Shown here piece after piece: positions 37,976 through 45,688 of a DNA stretch of 64,000 bases. The position numbers were made by a program, and so were the translations under genes. The notes below the pieces were generated by a model. The model saw only the letters and a program-made list of their open reading frames with translations. It had not been told where the DNA came from and did no database searches. Source of the stretch: Alteracholeplasma palmae J233 (GTDB lineage Bacteria > Bacillota_I > Bacilli_A > Acholeplasmatales > Acholeplasmataceae); NCBI RefSeq assembly GCF_000968055.1, contig NC_022538.1, positions 1 to 64,000 on the forward strand. The letters run 5' to 3'. The number at the start of each line of letters is the position of its first letter. The first letter of the stretch is position 1.

Positions 37976-38934
37976 TGGAAATTGATAAATTATATCAAAC
38001 ACTAAAAAATATTGAAAAGCCAGTGGACAACAGTTATAATGTTGTTAAAATAGAAAATAGTTATTATGGTATTTCAAAAGAGGGTTATATAACGTTTATT
38101 AGTGAAACTGATAACGAGCATATTAGACCAACATCTCAGCGAACAAAACATCTCTTTCTAGAGACAAACATGAAATGCTCTTTAAAAACGGATGAAGTAA
38201 TATATGAAGGAATATATAACGTTCTTGTTTGTTTTGAATCAAACTATGAATCTATTATTTCATTTATACAACTTACGAATGTATATTCAAAATCAAGGAA
38301 AAGCACGTTAATTAATATTAAAACTTTTTTTGAAACATTAAAGAACTTATTTTCGAACAAAAAGCAACTACCTCTATTAGAATTGCAAGGATTATTTGGT
38401 GAACTATATTTTATGTATTATATTCAAAATGATAAGTTTGATATTTCTGATTTTTGGCAATCAAAGGAAAAAATGAAATTTGATTTTTCTATTACGGAAT
38501 ATAATAAAATAGAAATCAAAACTACAACTGGAGATTCAAGAGTCCATAAATTTAGGCATGAACAACTTGTTTCAGATATTTATGATACATGGATTGTTTC
38601 TATAATGTTAAGAAAAGATGATCAAGGTCTTTCTTTGTATGAACTATCTGAGAACGTAAAGAAGAATAATCCTCTAAAATTTAATTTACATATTCGCATT
38701 ACAAATTTACTTAATAATTATACTAAAACTGAGTTAGAACAAATTAAATTTAACGAGAATTATATAAAAAGTAACATGGGATTTTATAGAACATTAGATA
38801 TCCCAAGGTTTCAAGAAAAACAGCCTAAAGGCGTATATAATACAGAGTATGATGCCGATTTAAGCAATGTTAAGAAAAACAATAAAACACAAATCAACGA
38901 ATGGATTTGCAAGTCTTTAAAATTAAATCAATAA
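37975..38934 (+). CDS. PD-(D/E)XK protein (DUF4420-like), candidate nuclease
   Basis: 319 residues. LLELQGLFGELYFMYYI is followed by a PD-(D/E)XK active-site pattern: FDFSI (aspartate 170) and IEIKTTTGD (glutamate 180, lysine 182). This fits the restriction-nuclease-like protein that follows Z1 genes in MORC-type operons. It starts on the TAATG overlap with the Z1 gene. It is the probable DNA-cutting arm. No AIPR-domain gene is found after it, unlike many related operons. Confidence 0.82.
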   Translation: MEIDKLYQTLKNIEKPVDNSYNVVKIENSYYGISKEGYITFISETDNEHIRPTSQRTKHLFLETNMKCSLKTDEVIYEGIYNVLVCFESNYESIISFIQLTNVYSKSRKSTLINIKTFFETLKNLFSNKKQLPLLELQGLFGELYFMYYIQNDKFDISDFWQSKEKMKFDFSITEYNKIEIKTTTGDSRVHKFRHEQLVSDIYDTWIVSIMLRKDDQGLSLYELSENVKKNNPLKFNLHIRITNLLNNYTKTELEQIKFNENYIKSNMGFYRTLDIPRFQEKQPKGVYNTEYDADLSNVKKNNKTQINEWICKSLKLNQ

Positions 38935-38940
38935 TAACAT

Positions 38941-39009
38941 CAAGTAGCAAGAATTGTGGCTGATTTAGCACAGGTGATATTCAATCCAGGATCAAATAAA
39001 GTTGACTAA
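38941..39009 (+). pseudogene. Orphan 3' coding fragment after the PD-(D/E)XK gene
   Basis: A short stop-free stretch reads QVARIVADLAQVIFNPGSN and ends KVD at a TAA. It has no start codon or ribosome-binding site and looks like the tail of a deleted gene at the joint between the two halves of the island. Confidence 0.35.
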
Positions 39010-39074
39010 TACTAAATTAAAAAGTAACTCTAATAAAGATGTTAAAGTACATATAATTTATTATAAGCACGCGA

Positions 39075-39680
39075 CTAAAAATTAATTTTTTCTAGAAATA
39101 GATATTTATAAAAAGATGATTTAGATATTCCTAACACTTTAATAGCTTCACGAGAAGTTAATTCTTTATTCTTAACTTTACTAACGATATCTTTAAAATT
39201 ATTAGGCAATTTAACTCTAGGGCGTCCCATGTGGATGCCCTTTTCTTTTGCAAGTTTAATTCCTTCGGCTTGCCTTTGCTTAATATTATCTCTTTCATTC
39301 TCTGCGACAAATGACAACACCTGTAAAACAATATCACTAATAAACTTACCAACTAGATTATCAGGTTGTATTCTAGTATCTAAAAGGGGCATATCAAGTA
39401 CTTTGATATCTGCCCCTATTTTTTTAGTTATAAACGACCATTCTTCAATAATCATTTCATAGTTTCTTCCTAAACGATCAATACTTTTAACAATTAATAA
39501 ATCCCCATATTTTAATTTGTTTTTAAGTTTTAAATACGAATCTCTTTCAAAATCTTTACCACTTTGTTTATCGATAAAGATATTTTTCTTAGATAATTTT
39601 AATTTTTCAATTTCATCTAATTGTCGATCAATAGATTGTGTTTTAGATGAAACTCTTATGTATGCATATGTTTTAGTCAT
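39075..39680 (-). CDS. Serine recombinase (resolvase/invertase type)
   Basis: 201 residues. The catalytic domain shows YIRVSSKTQSIDRQ with the nucleophile serine 11, and SIDRLGRN with arginines 69 and 72. The long helix region (SFVAENERDNIKQRQAEGI) and a Hin-like HTH (LTSREAIKVLGISKSSFYKYL) follow. The start is ATG at 39680 with AGGAGG directly upstream; a longer frame to 39707 includes that site. It is small-type, fit for resolution or inversion between short sites. Two inverted 22-bp sites lie directly upstream (39728-39880), so an invertase role is likely. Confidence 0.92.
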   Translation of the reverse strand: MTKTYAYIRVSSKTQSIDRQLDEIEKLKLSKKNIFIDKQSGKDFERDSYLKLKNKLKYGDLLIVKSIDRLGRNYEMIIEEWSFITKKIGADIKVLDMPLLDTRIQPDNLVGKFISDIVLQVLSFVAENERDNIKQRQAEGIKLAKEKGIHMGRPRVKLPNNFKDIVSKVKNKELTSREAIKVLGISKSSFYKYLFLEKINF

Positions 39681-39772
39681 AAAATTCCTCCTGTATGTAA
39701 AATGCAAGACTTATTTTAACACTAAACATTCCTATAAGGTACACCTTTTAAAACTCATTAATATATAGGCTG

Positions 39773-39801
39773 ATCCTATCACTTTTTAGCTAAATAATCA
39801 A
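39773..39801 (-). promoter_or_regulatory. Recombinase promoter inside the invertible segment; GATC overlaps its -10
   Basis: On the minus strand: TTGATT (39801-39796), a 17-base spacer, then TAGGAT (39778-39773). GATC at 39772-39775 overlaps the -10, so methylation by the neighbouring dpnM product could affect it. Confidence 0.5.
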
Positions 39802-39825
39802 GTTTATATAAAAATACTATTAAAT

Positions 39826-39854
39826 TTGACACACTTTCTATCAAAAATAACAAT
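39826..39854 (+). promoter_or_regulatory. dpnM-operon promoter inside the invertible segment
   Basis: A consensus -35, TTGACA (39826-39831), then a 17-base spacer and AACAAT (39849-39854, 4 of 6 to the -10 consensus). It points to dpnM in the present orientation and would point to the recombinase after inversion. Confidence 0.55.
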
Positions 39855-39905
39855 TCCTAAAAGGTGTACCTTATAGGAATATTTTTTAATCTAGAAAGAG
39901 GCATT

Positions 39906-40733
39906 ATGAATCCAGTATTAAAGTGGGTTGGCGGAAAAAGACAGTTATTACCTAAGATAGTAGAGCTCATGCCAAAAGAATATAATCGTTATTATGAACC
40001 ATTTGTTGGTGGCGGTGCCTTACTGTTTGAAGTTTTACCAAAGGTTGCTGTTATAAACGATATGAACTCAGAATTAATTAATCTTTATGAGGTCTTAAGT
40101 AATGACAAGGATTATAAAGAATTTATTCAATACTTAGATCTACATGAACTTAATCATTCTAAAGAATATTATTATGAGATTAGAGAGATGGATAGAGATG
40201 ATAATTTTTCTCAACTATCTAAAGCGATACGAGCAGCTAGAGTAGTGTATTTAAATAAAGCCGGATTTAATGGACTTTACAGAGTCAACTCAAAAGGTTA
40301 CTTTAATGTTCCTTTTGGTAAAAAAGATAAAGTATCTATCTATTCAAAAGACAACTTAGAATCAGTACATGAATATTTATCTAATAATAAAATAGATATT
40401 AGAAATATAGATTTTGAAGCATCTGTTAATGATGCTAAAGAAAATGACTTTGTCTACTTTGATCCACCTTATGATCCATGGGAAGAAAAGAACTCATTTA
40501 CATCATACACTCAATTTGATTTTACTAAAGAAGACCAAGTAAGGCTCTTTAATGTTTTTAAAGCCCTTGATAAAAAGGGAGTGAAAGTCATGCTTAGCAA
40601 TCATTATACTGATTTTATAAAGGATTTATACAAAGACTATAGAATAACTGTGGTTCCTGCTAAAAGGCTTGTAAACTCAAAATCTAGTGGACGTGGTGAT
40701 GTTTTAGAAGTCTTAATTACTAACTATGAATAA
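39906..40733 (+). CDS. dpnM: DpnM-type Dam DNA adenine methylase (GATC)
   Basis: 275 residues. It has the N-terminal NPVLKWVGGKRQLLP, the S-adenosylmethionine motif FVGGGALLFE (33-42) and the catalytic DPPY at residues 186-189, ending SGRGDVLEVLITNYE. This is the Dam/DpnM group that makes N6-methyladenine in GATC. The start is ATG 39906, after AAAGAGG; the open frame from 39864 includes part of the recombination site. It overlaps dpnA by eight bases. Its methylation protects the host from the DpnB product. Confidence 0.94.
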   Translation: MNPVLKWVGGKRQLLPKIVELMPKEYNRYYEPFVGGGALLFEVLPKVAVINDMNSELINLYEVLSNDKDYKEFIQYLDLHELNHSKEYYYEIREMDRDDNFSQLSKAIRAARVVYLNKAGFNGLYRVNSKGYFNVPFGKKDKVSIYSKDNLESVHEYLSNNKIDIRNIDFEASVNDAKENDFVYFDPPYDPWEEKNSFTSYTQFDFTKEDQVRLFNVFKALDKKGVKVMLSNHYTDFIKDLYKDYRITVVPAKRLVNSKSSGRGDVLEVLITNYE

Positions 40734-41484
40734 ACCATACTACTTAAATAATTCTTTTTCGCTATATCATGGTGATTCACTAAAAATATTAAAGTTTATA
40801 GAAGAAAAGTCTATTGATATGATATTTGCAGATCCACCCTATTTTTTATCTAACGATGGTATAACATGTCAAGGTGGAAAAATGGTTTCTGTTAATAAAG
40901 GTTCTTGGGATAAAACAGAAATGGATGTAACTGAAAAACTTGAGTTTAATAGAAATTGGATTAGGCTTTGTAAAGCAGTTTTGAAAGATAATGGAACAAT
41001 ATTTATATCAGGGACATTTCATAATATATATATTATTGGATACGCATTAGAATTAGAAGGATTTGAAATCATCAATAATATAGTTTGGAGAAAACTAAAT
41101 CCGCCACCACACTTAGCTAAAAAAGCTTTTACTCACTCTACAGAAACAATACTATGGGCTAGAAAAAAAGGCTTTAAAAATAAATTTAATTATGATTTGA
41201 TGAAAGAAATTAATAGCGGTAAACAAATGAAAGATGTTTGGGAATTTAGTTTAACCAAGCCTAGTGAGAAAAAAGAAGGAAAACATCCAACACAAAAACC
41301 GATCGCTCTATTAGAAAGAATGATACTTGCCTCAACTAGTGAATCTGACCTCATATTAGATCCATTTAATGGAAGTGGGACAACAGGGGTTGCAGCTAAC
41401 AAACTAAAAAGAAAGTATATTGGTATCGATATGGATAGTAACTATTTAGATTTAACAATTAGAAGATATGAGAAAGGGATTTAA
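40726..41484 (+). CDS. dpnA: DpnA-type second adenine methyltransferase
   Basis: 252 residues, of the beta group with the order DPPY (residues 36-39) then FNGSGTTG near the C-terminus (about 212-219), the reverse of dpnM. KHPTQKP is also present. In the pneumococcal DpnII system DpnA methylates GATC also in single-stranded DNA, which protects incoming transforming DNA; by homology the same is likely here. It overlaps dpnM and lies five bases before dpnB. Confidence 0.93.
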   Translation: MNKPYYLNNSFSLYHGDSLKILKFIEEKSIDMIFADPPYFLSNDGITCQGGKMVSVNKGSWDKTEMDVTEKLEFNRNWIRLCKAVLKDNGTIFISGTFHNIYIIGYALELEGFEIINNIVWRKLNPPPHLAKKAFTHSTETILWARKKGFKNKFNYDLMKEINSGKQMKDVWEFSLTKPSEKKEGKHPTQKPIALLERMILASTSESDLILDPFNGSGTTGVAANKLKRKYIGIDMDSNYLDLTIRRYEKGI

Positions 41485-41489
41485 GTCAA

Positions 41490-42356
41490 ATGGAAAATAG
41501 AAGTTTTGACAAATTAATAAACGGGTTAAAAAGTACAATTACATCATATGATTATTATGTGAACTTTGATAAAGTATTTAAAGAAGTCAAAGATGTTAAA
41601 TATAATTTAAATGTTCTAAATATTTTAATAGGTGAAGATAATTTTGCTGAAGAATTTAAAAAAATGCTTGTTAAGAATCCTGATGTAGTAGGAGTATTAC
41701 CGATTCTTTTAGCAGTAAGAGATAAACAATTAGATATTCTAGATAATAATGTTGTTATAACATATGACTTTAAAGAAAACATGGATGCAAAATATTATCT
41801 AGATTTCATATATAAAACAAGACTTATAGAATTATTTAGTGACTATGGTATAAAAAATCTTGTTGACTATGTAACAGGGATAGAAGTTGGCTTAGATACT
41901 AACGGCAGAAAAAATAGAAGTGGGAGTGCCATGGGATTAACAGTCCAAAGAATCATTTCTAATATAAGTAATATCAAATGGGAAAAAGAAGCAACCCAAC
42001 AAAAGATTAAAGATACACTTGGAATAGAAATTAAAGAAGAGTATTTTGAATACACTGGAAACAAACGTTTTGATTTTGTTATTAAAAACGATAACGGTCA
42101 TCTTTTTTTAATAGAAACTAATTATTACCGCACAACAGGATCTAAACTTAATGAAACATCTAGAAGTTATATTAAACTAGCAGAGAATTTAAAACATATT
42201 CCAGAAGTAACATTCATTTGGATTACTGATGGATTAGGCTGGCTAAAAACTAAAAACAATTTAAAAGAAGCATACAATAAGATTCAATATGTATTTAATA
42301 TAAGTGATTTAGAAAACGGATTATTAGAACAACTCATTTTGGAAAAGAAAAAATAG
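41490..42356 (+). CDS. dpnB: DpnII/MboI-type restriction endonuclease (GATC)
   Basis: 288 residues. The whole length reads as R.DpnII, including GIEVGLDTNGRKNRSGSAM and the putative active-site strand region KRFDFVIKNDNGHLFLIETNYYR (about 190-212). It cuts unmethylated GATC. Third gene of the dpnM-dpnA-dpnB order, five bases after dpnA. Complete frame, so the system looks functional. Confidence 0.92.
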   Translation: MENRSFDKLINGLKSTITSYDYYVNFDKVFKEVKDVKYNLNVLNILIGEDNFAEEFKKMLVKNPDVVGVLPILLAVRDKQLDILDNNVVITYDFKENMDAKYYLDFIYKTRLIELFSDYGIKNLVDYVTGIEVGLDTNGRKNRSGSAMGLTVQRIISNISNIKWEKEATQQKIKDTLGIEIKEEYFEYTGNKRFDFVIKNDNGHLFLIETNYYRTTGSKLNETSRSYIKLAENLKHIPEVTFIWITDGLGWLKTKNNLKEAYNKIQYVFNISDLENGLLEQLILEKKK

Positions 42357-42391
42357 CCTTAATTGTGTATAATAATAGTTGAGGTAATGAT

Positions 42392-42655
42392 ATGAAAAAA
42401 TTCAACTTATTAGAATACACACAAGAAGTCATAGAAAAACTAGATAAAGAAAACTTATATATTACACATCTAACCATCGCATATAAAGTAGTTAACTATT
42501 ATAATAACAATATAGATGATGTAAAAAAACTTTCAAATGCTACATTTAATCAAATCGTTGAGCAAGTATATGAAGAATATATGGATAATGATAATAGAGA
42601 TATCTTAGATGAAATCATAGAAAATATTCTGAATAAAGACGAGTCCTTTAGTTAA
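42392..42655 (+). CDS. Small acidic helical protein in the DpnII locus
   Basis: 87 residues; no family recognised. It is helical and acidic in its second half (EQVYEEYMDNDNRDILDEIIENIL). A TATAAT at 42368-42373 and GAGG before ATG 42392 suggest its own promoter. It lies between the restriction gene and the GIY-YIG gene and could be a regulator or an inhibitor, but nothing in the sequence shows this. Confidence 0.6.
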   Translation: MKKFNLLEYTQEVIEKLDKENLYITHLTIAYKVVNYYNNNIDDVKKLSNATFNQIVEQVYEEYMDNDNRDILDEIIENILNKDESFS

Positions 42656-42668
42656 TAAAGGGCTTTTT
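42643..42668 (+). terminator. Terminator after the 87-residue gene
   Basis: AGTCCTTTA-GTTAA-TAAAGGGCT (9 bp with one G-U pair) then six T; it overlaps the end of the coding region. Confidence 0.85.
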
Positions 42669-42689
42669 TCTTTGTAAAATGATAAATAT

Positions 42690-42718
42690 TTGACATAATT
42701 CTAAAAATATGATCTAAT
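42690..42718 (+). promoter_or_regulatory. Promoter of the GIY-YIG/DUF262 operon with GATC in its -10
   Basis: Consensus TTGACA (42690-42695), a 17-base spacer, TCTAAT (42713-42718). GATC at 42711-42714 overlaps the -10, so the DpnM methylation state may tune it. Confidence 0.7.
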
Positions 42719-42749
42719 TAAAATAAACAGATGAAAGAAGGTTAAGTTT

Positions 42750-43358
42750 GTGAATGGTGAGATAAATTTGAAGGGATGGAATCAAATTATATTTAACCTT
42801 ATTGTCAATAAATTTCAAAACACTAAATTTACAACAAGTGACATCTACAGATACATACCAGAATTTAAAAAAGTCTATCCAAACAATAATTATATTGAAG
42901 AAAAGATAAGACAGACATTACAAAAATTAAGGGATAAAAAAATAGTGAAGTTTATTGATAAAGGGATATGTCAATTAATTCCAGAATACAAAAAAGAAAC
43001 AGTTGAAGCAAAGGAAAAGAAAAACACAAGAGATTTTGTATATCTTATGTCCAATGAATCAATCCCAGGGTGGATCAAAATAGGAAGAACAAACTCTATA
43101 ACTAAAAGAGTTAGACAGTTAAATACTGGAGCACCTCTTCCTTTTATTGTTGAAAAAACAATAGAAACACATTCAGCATATGATTCTCTAACTTTGGAAA
43201 AAACAATACATGCAATGATAGATACAATTAACCCAAATGTTAGAAAAAACACTGCAGCTAGTAAAAGAGAGTTTTTTATGTTAACAATCGATCAAGCAAT
43301 TAAAATATTTGATTTAGTAGTAAAAATTAATCAAACAGAAATAAATAAAAACATATAG
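42750..43358 (+). CDS. DpnI-like winged helix fused to a T5orf172 GIY-YIG domain
   Basis: 202 residues. Residues ~9-77 (GWNQIIFNLIVNKF, YPNNNYIEEKIRQTLQKLRDKKIVKF) resemble the C-terminal winged helix of DpnI, which in DpnI contacts methylated GATC. Residues ~95-187 are a T5orf172/GIY-YIG region: FVYLMSNES, WIKIGRTNSITKRVRQLN (putative catalytic arginine 120) and a glutamate near 150. The start is GTG 42750, seven to eight bases after AAGAAGG. The stop overlaps the ribosome-binding site of the DUF262 gene. A nuclease reading GATC or its methylated form is possible; this is inference from domains and context. Confidence 0.75.
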   Translation: MNGEINLKGWNQIIFNLIVNKFQNTKFTTSDIYRYIPEFKKVYPNNNYIEEKIRQTLQKLRDKKIVKFIDKGICQLIPEYKKETVEAKEKKNTRDFVYLMSNESIPGWIKIGRTNSITKRVRQLNTGAPLPFIVEKTIETHSAYDSLTLEKTIHAMIDTINPNVRKNTAASKREFFMLTIDQAIKIFDLVVKINQTEINKNI

Positions 43359-43369
43359 GGAGATAATTT

Positions 43370-45105
43370 ATGGAGAAGAAATATATTTTTAGAGACTATA
43401 CATATAGTCAATTAAAGAACAATATAAACATGCCGAGTTTTCAAAGAAGAATGGTTTGGAATTTAAAACAAAAAAAGAATTTATTGAAAGTGTTCTAATA
43501 GGTGATCCGTTTGGTGTTTTGCTGCTTTATAGTAAATTAGGCAGTAATAAGCATAGCGTTATTGATGGACTTCAAAGATTTACAACCTTAAAAGATTTTG
43601 ATAAGAACCCATTTGCGTATATTACAATTGATGAGACAAACTACCCAGAGTTACTAGAAATAGCTGATAAAATTGTTTCTTATTATAACGATCAAGAAAT
43701 CAGTGTTATTTTAAAAGAAGTCAAAAGATGTTTTAGTACAGTTATTAGAGATAAACAGGATTTTATTAATAGTAACAAGTTTGCTGATAGATTGATTAAA
43801 GAATTATTAAGAACATATCCAGGATTGGAGAACACACCTCAATACCATCAAATTTATACTAAAATAATTCTATTATGGAATAACTTAGAAAAAGTAATAA
43901 ATCTAGATTCGCTTGAAATACCTGTAATTCTTTTTACAGGCGATGAATCAGAACTTCCATCTATCTTTGAAAAGCTTAATCAAGGTGGGACTAAGCTTTC
44001 TAAATATGAAGTATTTGCCTCATCATGGGATGGAACTATTTTAAAAGGTGTGGATAGGGAAATAACTAAAAGAGTAGAGGCAAGATACAAAAAAATTATC
44101 GAAGAAACAGAATTAGAAATAGAAAACTATAACGAAGGTTCAATAAAAGGAGAAGGAAAGGTTACTTTGTATGAATATTGCCTAGCAATGGGGAAAATTC
44201 TTACAGAAGAATTGAAAGATATATTTCCATCTAAAAAGTATGATGATTCTGTAATAGATACGATTGGTTTCGCATCTCTTATAACATTTTTAGGAATGCA
44301 TTTGAAAAATATGAATAAACTAGACAAGTTTATTAATGATAAAATTAAACCAAGCAATTTAGATAATTTTAAAAATCTCATTATAAGAAGTTTTAAAGAA
44401 GTAATTGCCATACTTAAGCCTTATATATCGATCTACTCTAAATACATAGAAGCTCAAATGCTTTCTATTGCGTATACATGGTTTAAAATTCATTATGAAT
44501 TAGATATAGATACATTAGAAATAACAAATAAAAAAGATACTATGAATAACCTAAGATTGTTTACTAAGTATATGCCATATAGATACTTAAATGATATTAT
44601 TAGAAGCGAATGGTCTGGTCATGGAGATAATACATTAAATGAAATTATAAATCAGGATTTAAATAGAAATAGATATTTAATACCTATTCCAGAAGATACA
44701 TGGCAACAAAATATTAAAGATTGGATAGAAACGCAATCTAACAAACCCCTTAAAACATTTACTAGTGATTCAAAATTATTCTATTTATTTGCTACAAAAA
44801 AATATAGAACTAATGATGAACAAAAATATATTATAACCCATATTATTCCTAAGTATGTTGTAGAAAAAATAGCAGGAAACATATCAATGAGTCCTGTAGG
44901 AAATCTATATTTACTACCAGAAAAAGACAAAGCACATAAGTATGATATTTTATACAAAGCAAAACGATCAGTAGAAGGATATGAATACCCAAATAAGGAA
45001 CAAGTTCAATGGGTAATTGATGAAAATTACAGTTTAAATAAATATGAACAATTCTTAGAAGAAAGAAACAAATTTTTAATCAATGAATTTTTAAAACAGT
45101 TATAA
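43370..45105 (+). CDS. GmrSD-like DUF262 + HNH (DUF1524) protein, split by a -1 frameshift
   Basis: The first frame begins at ATG 43370 after AGGGAG and reads to NINMPSFQRRMVWNLKQKK, the normal DUF262 N-terminus, then stops at 43496-43498. The -1 frame continues as EFIESVLIGDPFGVLLLY with the DGLQRFTTL motif and a C-terminal HNH-like part (THIIPKYVVEK and GNLYLLPEKDKAHK), about 578 residues in all. The switch point is A AAA AAG (43471-43477), the classic slippery heptamer, in a run of seven A. Full-length protein could arise by ribosomal frameshifting or by slippage to eight A; otherwise the gene is off. The family includes modification-dependent restriction enzymes. Confidence 0.8.
43471..43477 (+). 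other. A AAA AAG slippery heptamer / A7 tract
   Basis: In the reading frame of ATG 43370 the phase is exactly A-AAA-AAG, the same heptamer as E. coli dnaX. A -1 slip here enters the long frame with no lost codon. Confidence 0.8.
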
Positions 45106-45110
45106 ATAGA

Positions 45111-45142
45111 TAAGGTAGAGTGCATATGCACTTTACCTTTTT
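45111..45142 (+). terminator. Terminator after the DUF262 gene
   Basis: AAGGTAGAGTGCA pairs with TGCACTTTACCTT (one G-U pair) around TA, followed by T. Confidence 0.9.
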
Positions 45143-45238
45143 AAATATAAAAATGAGGATAAATAAACACAACGAATTGGAAATGTATGAAAACGAAGTG
45201 TTATCAATCTATTAAACTGAATCGAATACAGGATAGTA

Positions 45239-45264
45239 AGAGACTTAATAAAAGTCTTTTTTTT
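45239..45264 (+). terminator. Second hairpin terminator
   Basis: AGACTT-AATAA-AAGTCT followed by a T run. The 45265-45570 stretch beyond it is very A/T rich with partial repeats of ACATATAAATATGT type and no gene. Confidence 0.75.
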
Positions 45265-45583
45265 ATGCAATTTAATTGATTATCATTTTAAAAAAAAGCA
45301 TATGTATCAATGAATTAACACATAAATATGTAATATATGAAGCATATTAGTTTACAATTTTACAGTTAAAGACTAAAATGCAATTATGAAACATATAAAT
45401 ATGTGAATAATAACAAAATAAAAATACCTACCCATTATCAAAAACAACACTTTTTATAACCTGACATAAATGATAATGGTTAAACAAAAATATAACTTAA
45501 ATGATAACCCTCTAATAGCTATTTTAACACCAAAGACAATGGTATCAAAAAATCGATTAAATGGCTTAACAAAAGCGTTAAAC

Positions 45584-45612
45584 TTGTCTAAATTATCATA
45601 ATATGCTATATT
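45584..45612 (+). promoter_or_regulatory. Promoter of the giant surface protein gene
   Basis: TTGTCT (45584-45589), 17 bases, TGC then TATATT (45607-45612): an extended -10. The octamer AAAGCGTT at 45572-45579, also part of the operators at 23281 and 62176, lies just upstream. Confidence 0.65.
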
Positions 45613-45688
45613 TTATATGCCTAAATGGCGCTTAATTTTGATTCTTTAAATTTAAAAAATAATATAAAAGAAGAAAGGAATTTAAACT

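Larger units (their letters stand above)
39728..39880. repeat. Inverted recombinase sites enclosing a candidate invertible promoter segment
   Basis: The 22 bases at 39728-39749 are repeated perfectly, inverted, at 39859-39880. Each holds the core AAGGT-NN-ACCTT. The centre is AC at 39741-39742 in the left site and GT at 39866-39867 in the right one, so the sites are opposed, which favours inversion. The right site also extends to a 28-bp imperfect palindrome (39853-39880), the size of a serine-recombinase site. The segment between the centres is about 124 bp and carries promoters in both directions. The right palindrome followed by ATTTTTTA also reads as an attenuator-like hairpin in the dpnM leader. 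Confidence 0.8.

Noticed and set aside
39229-39768. Plus-strand small proteins opposite the recombinase
   Set aside because: They are shadows of the serine recombinase frame.
39864-39905. Longer N-terminus for the DpnM methylase
   Set aside because: The extra 14 codons lie in the recombination site, lack a ribosome site, and the family starts at NPVLKWVGGKR.
43370-43498. Separate 42-residue gene before the DUF262 frame
   Set aside because: Its sequence is exactly the missing DUF262 N-terminus, so it is the first part of one frameshifted gene rather than a separate gene.
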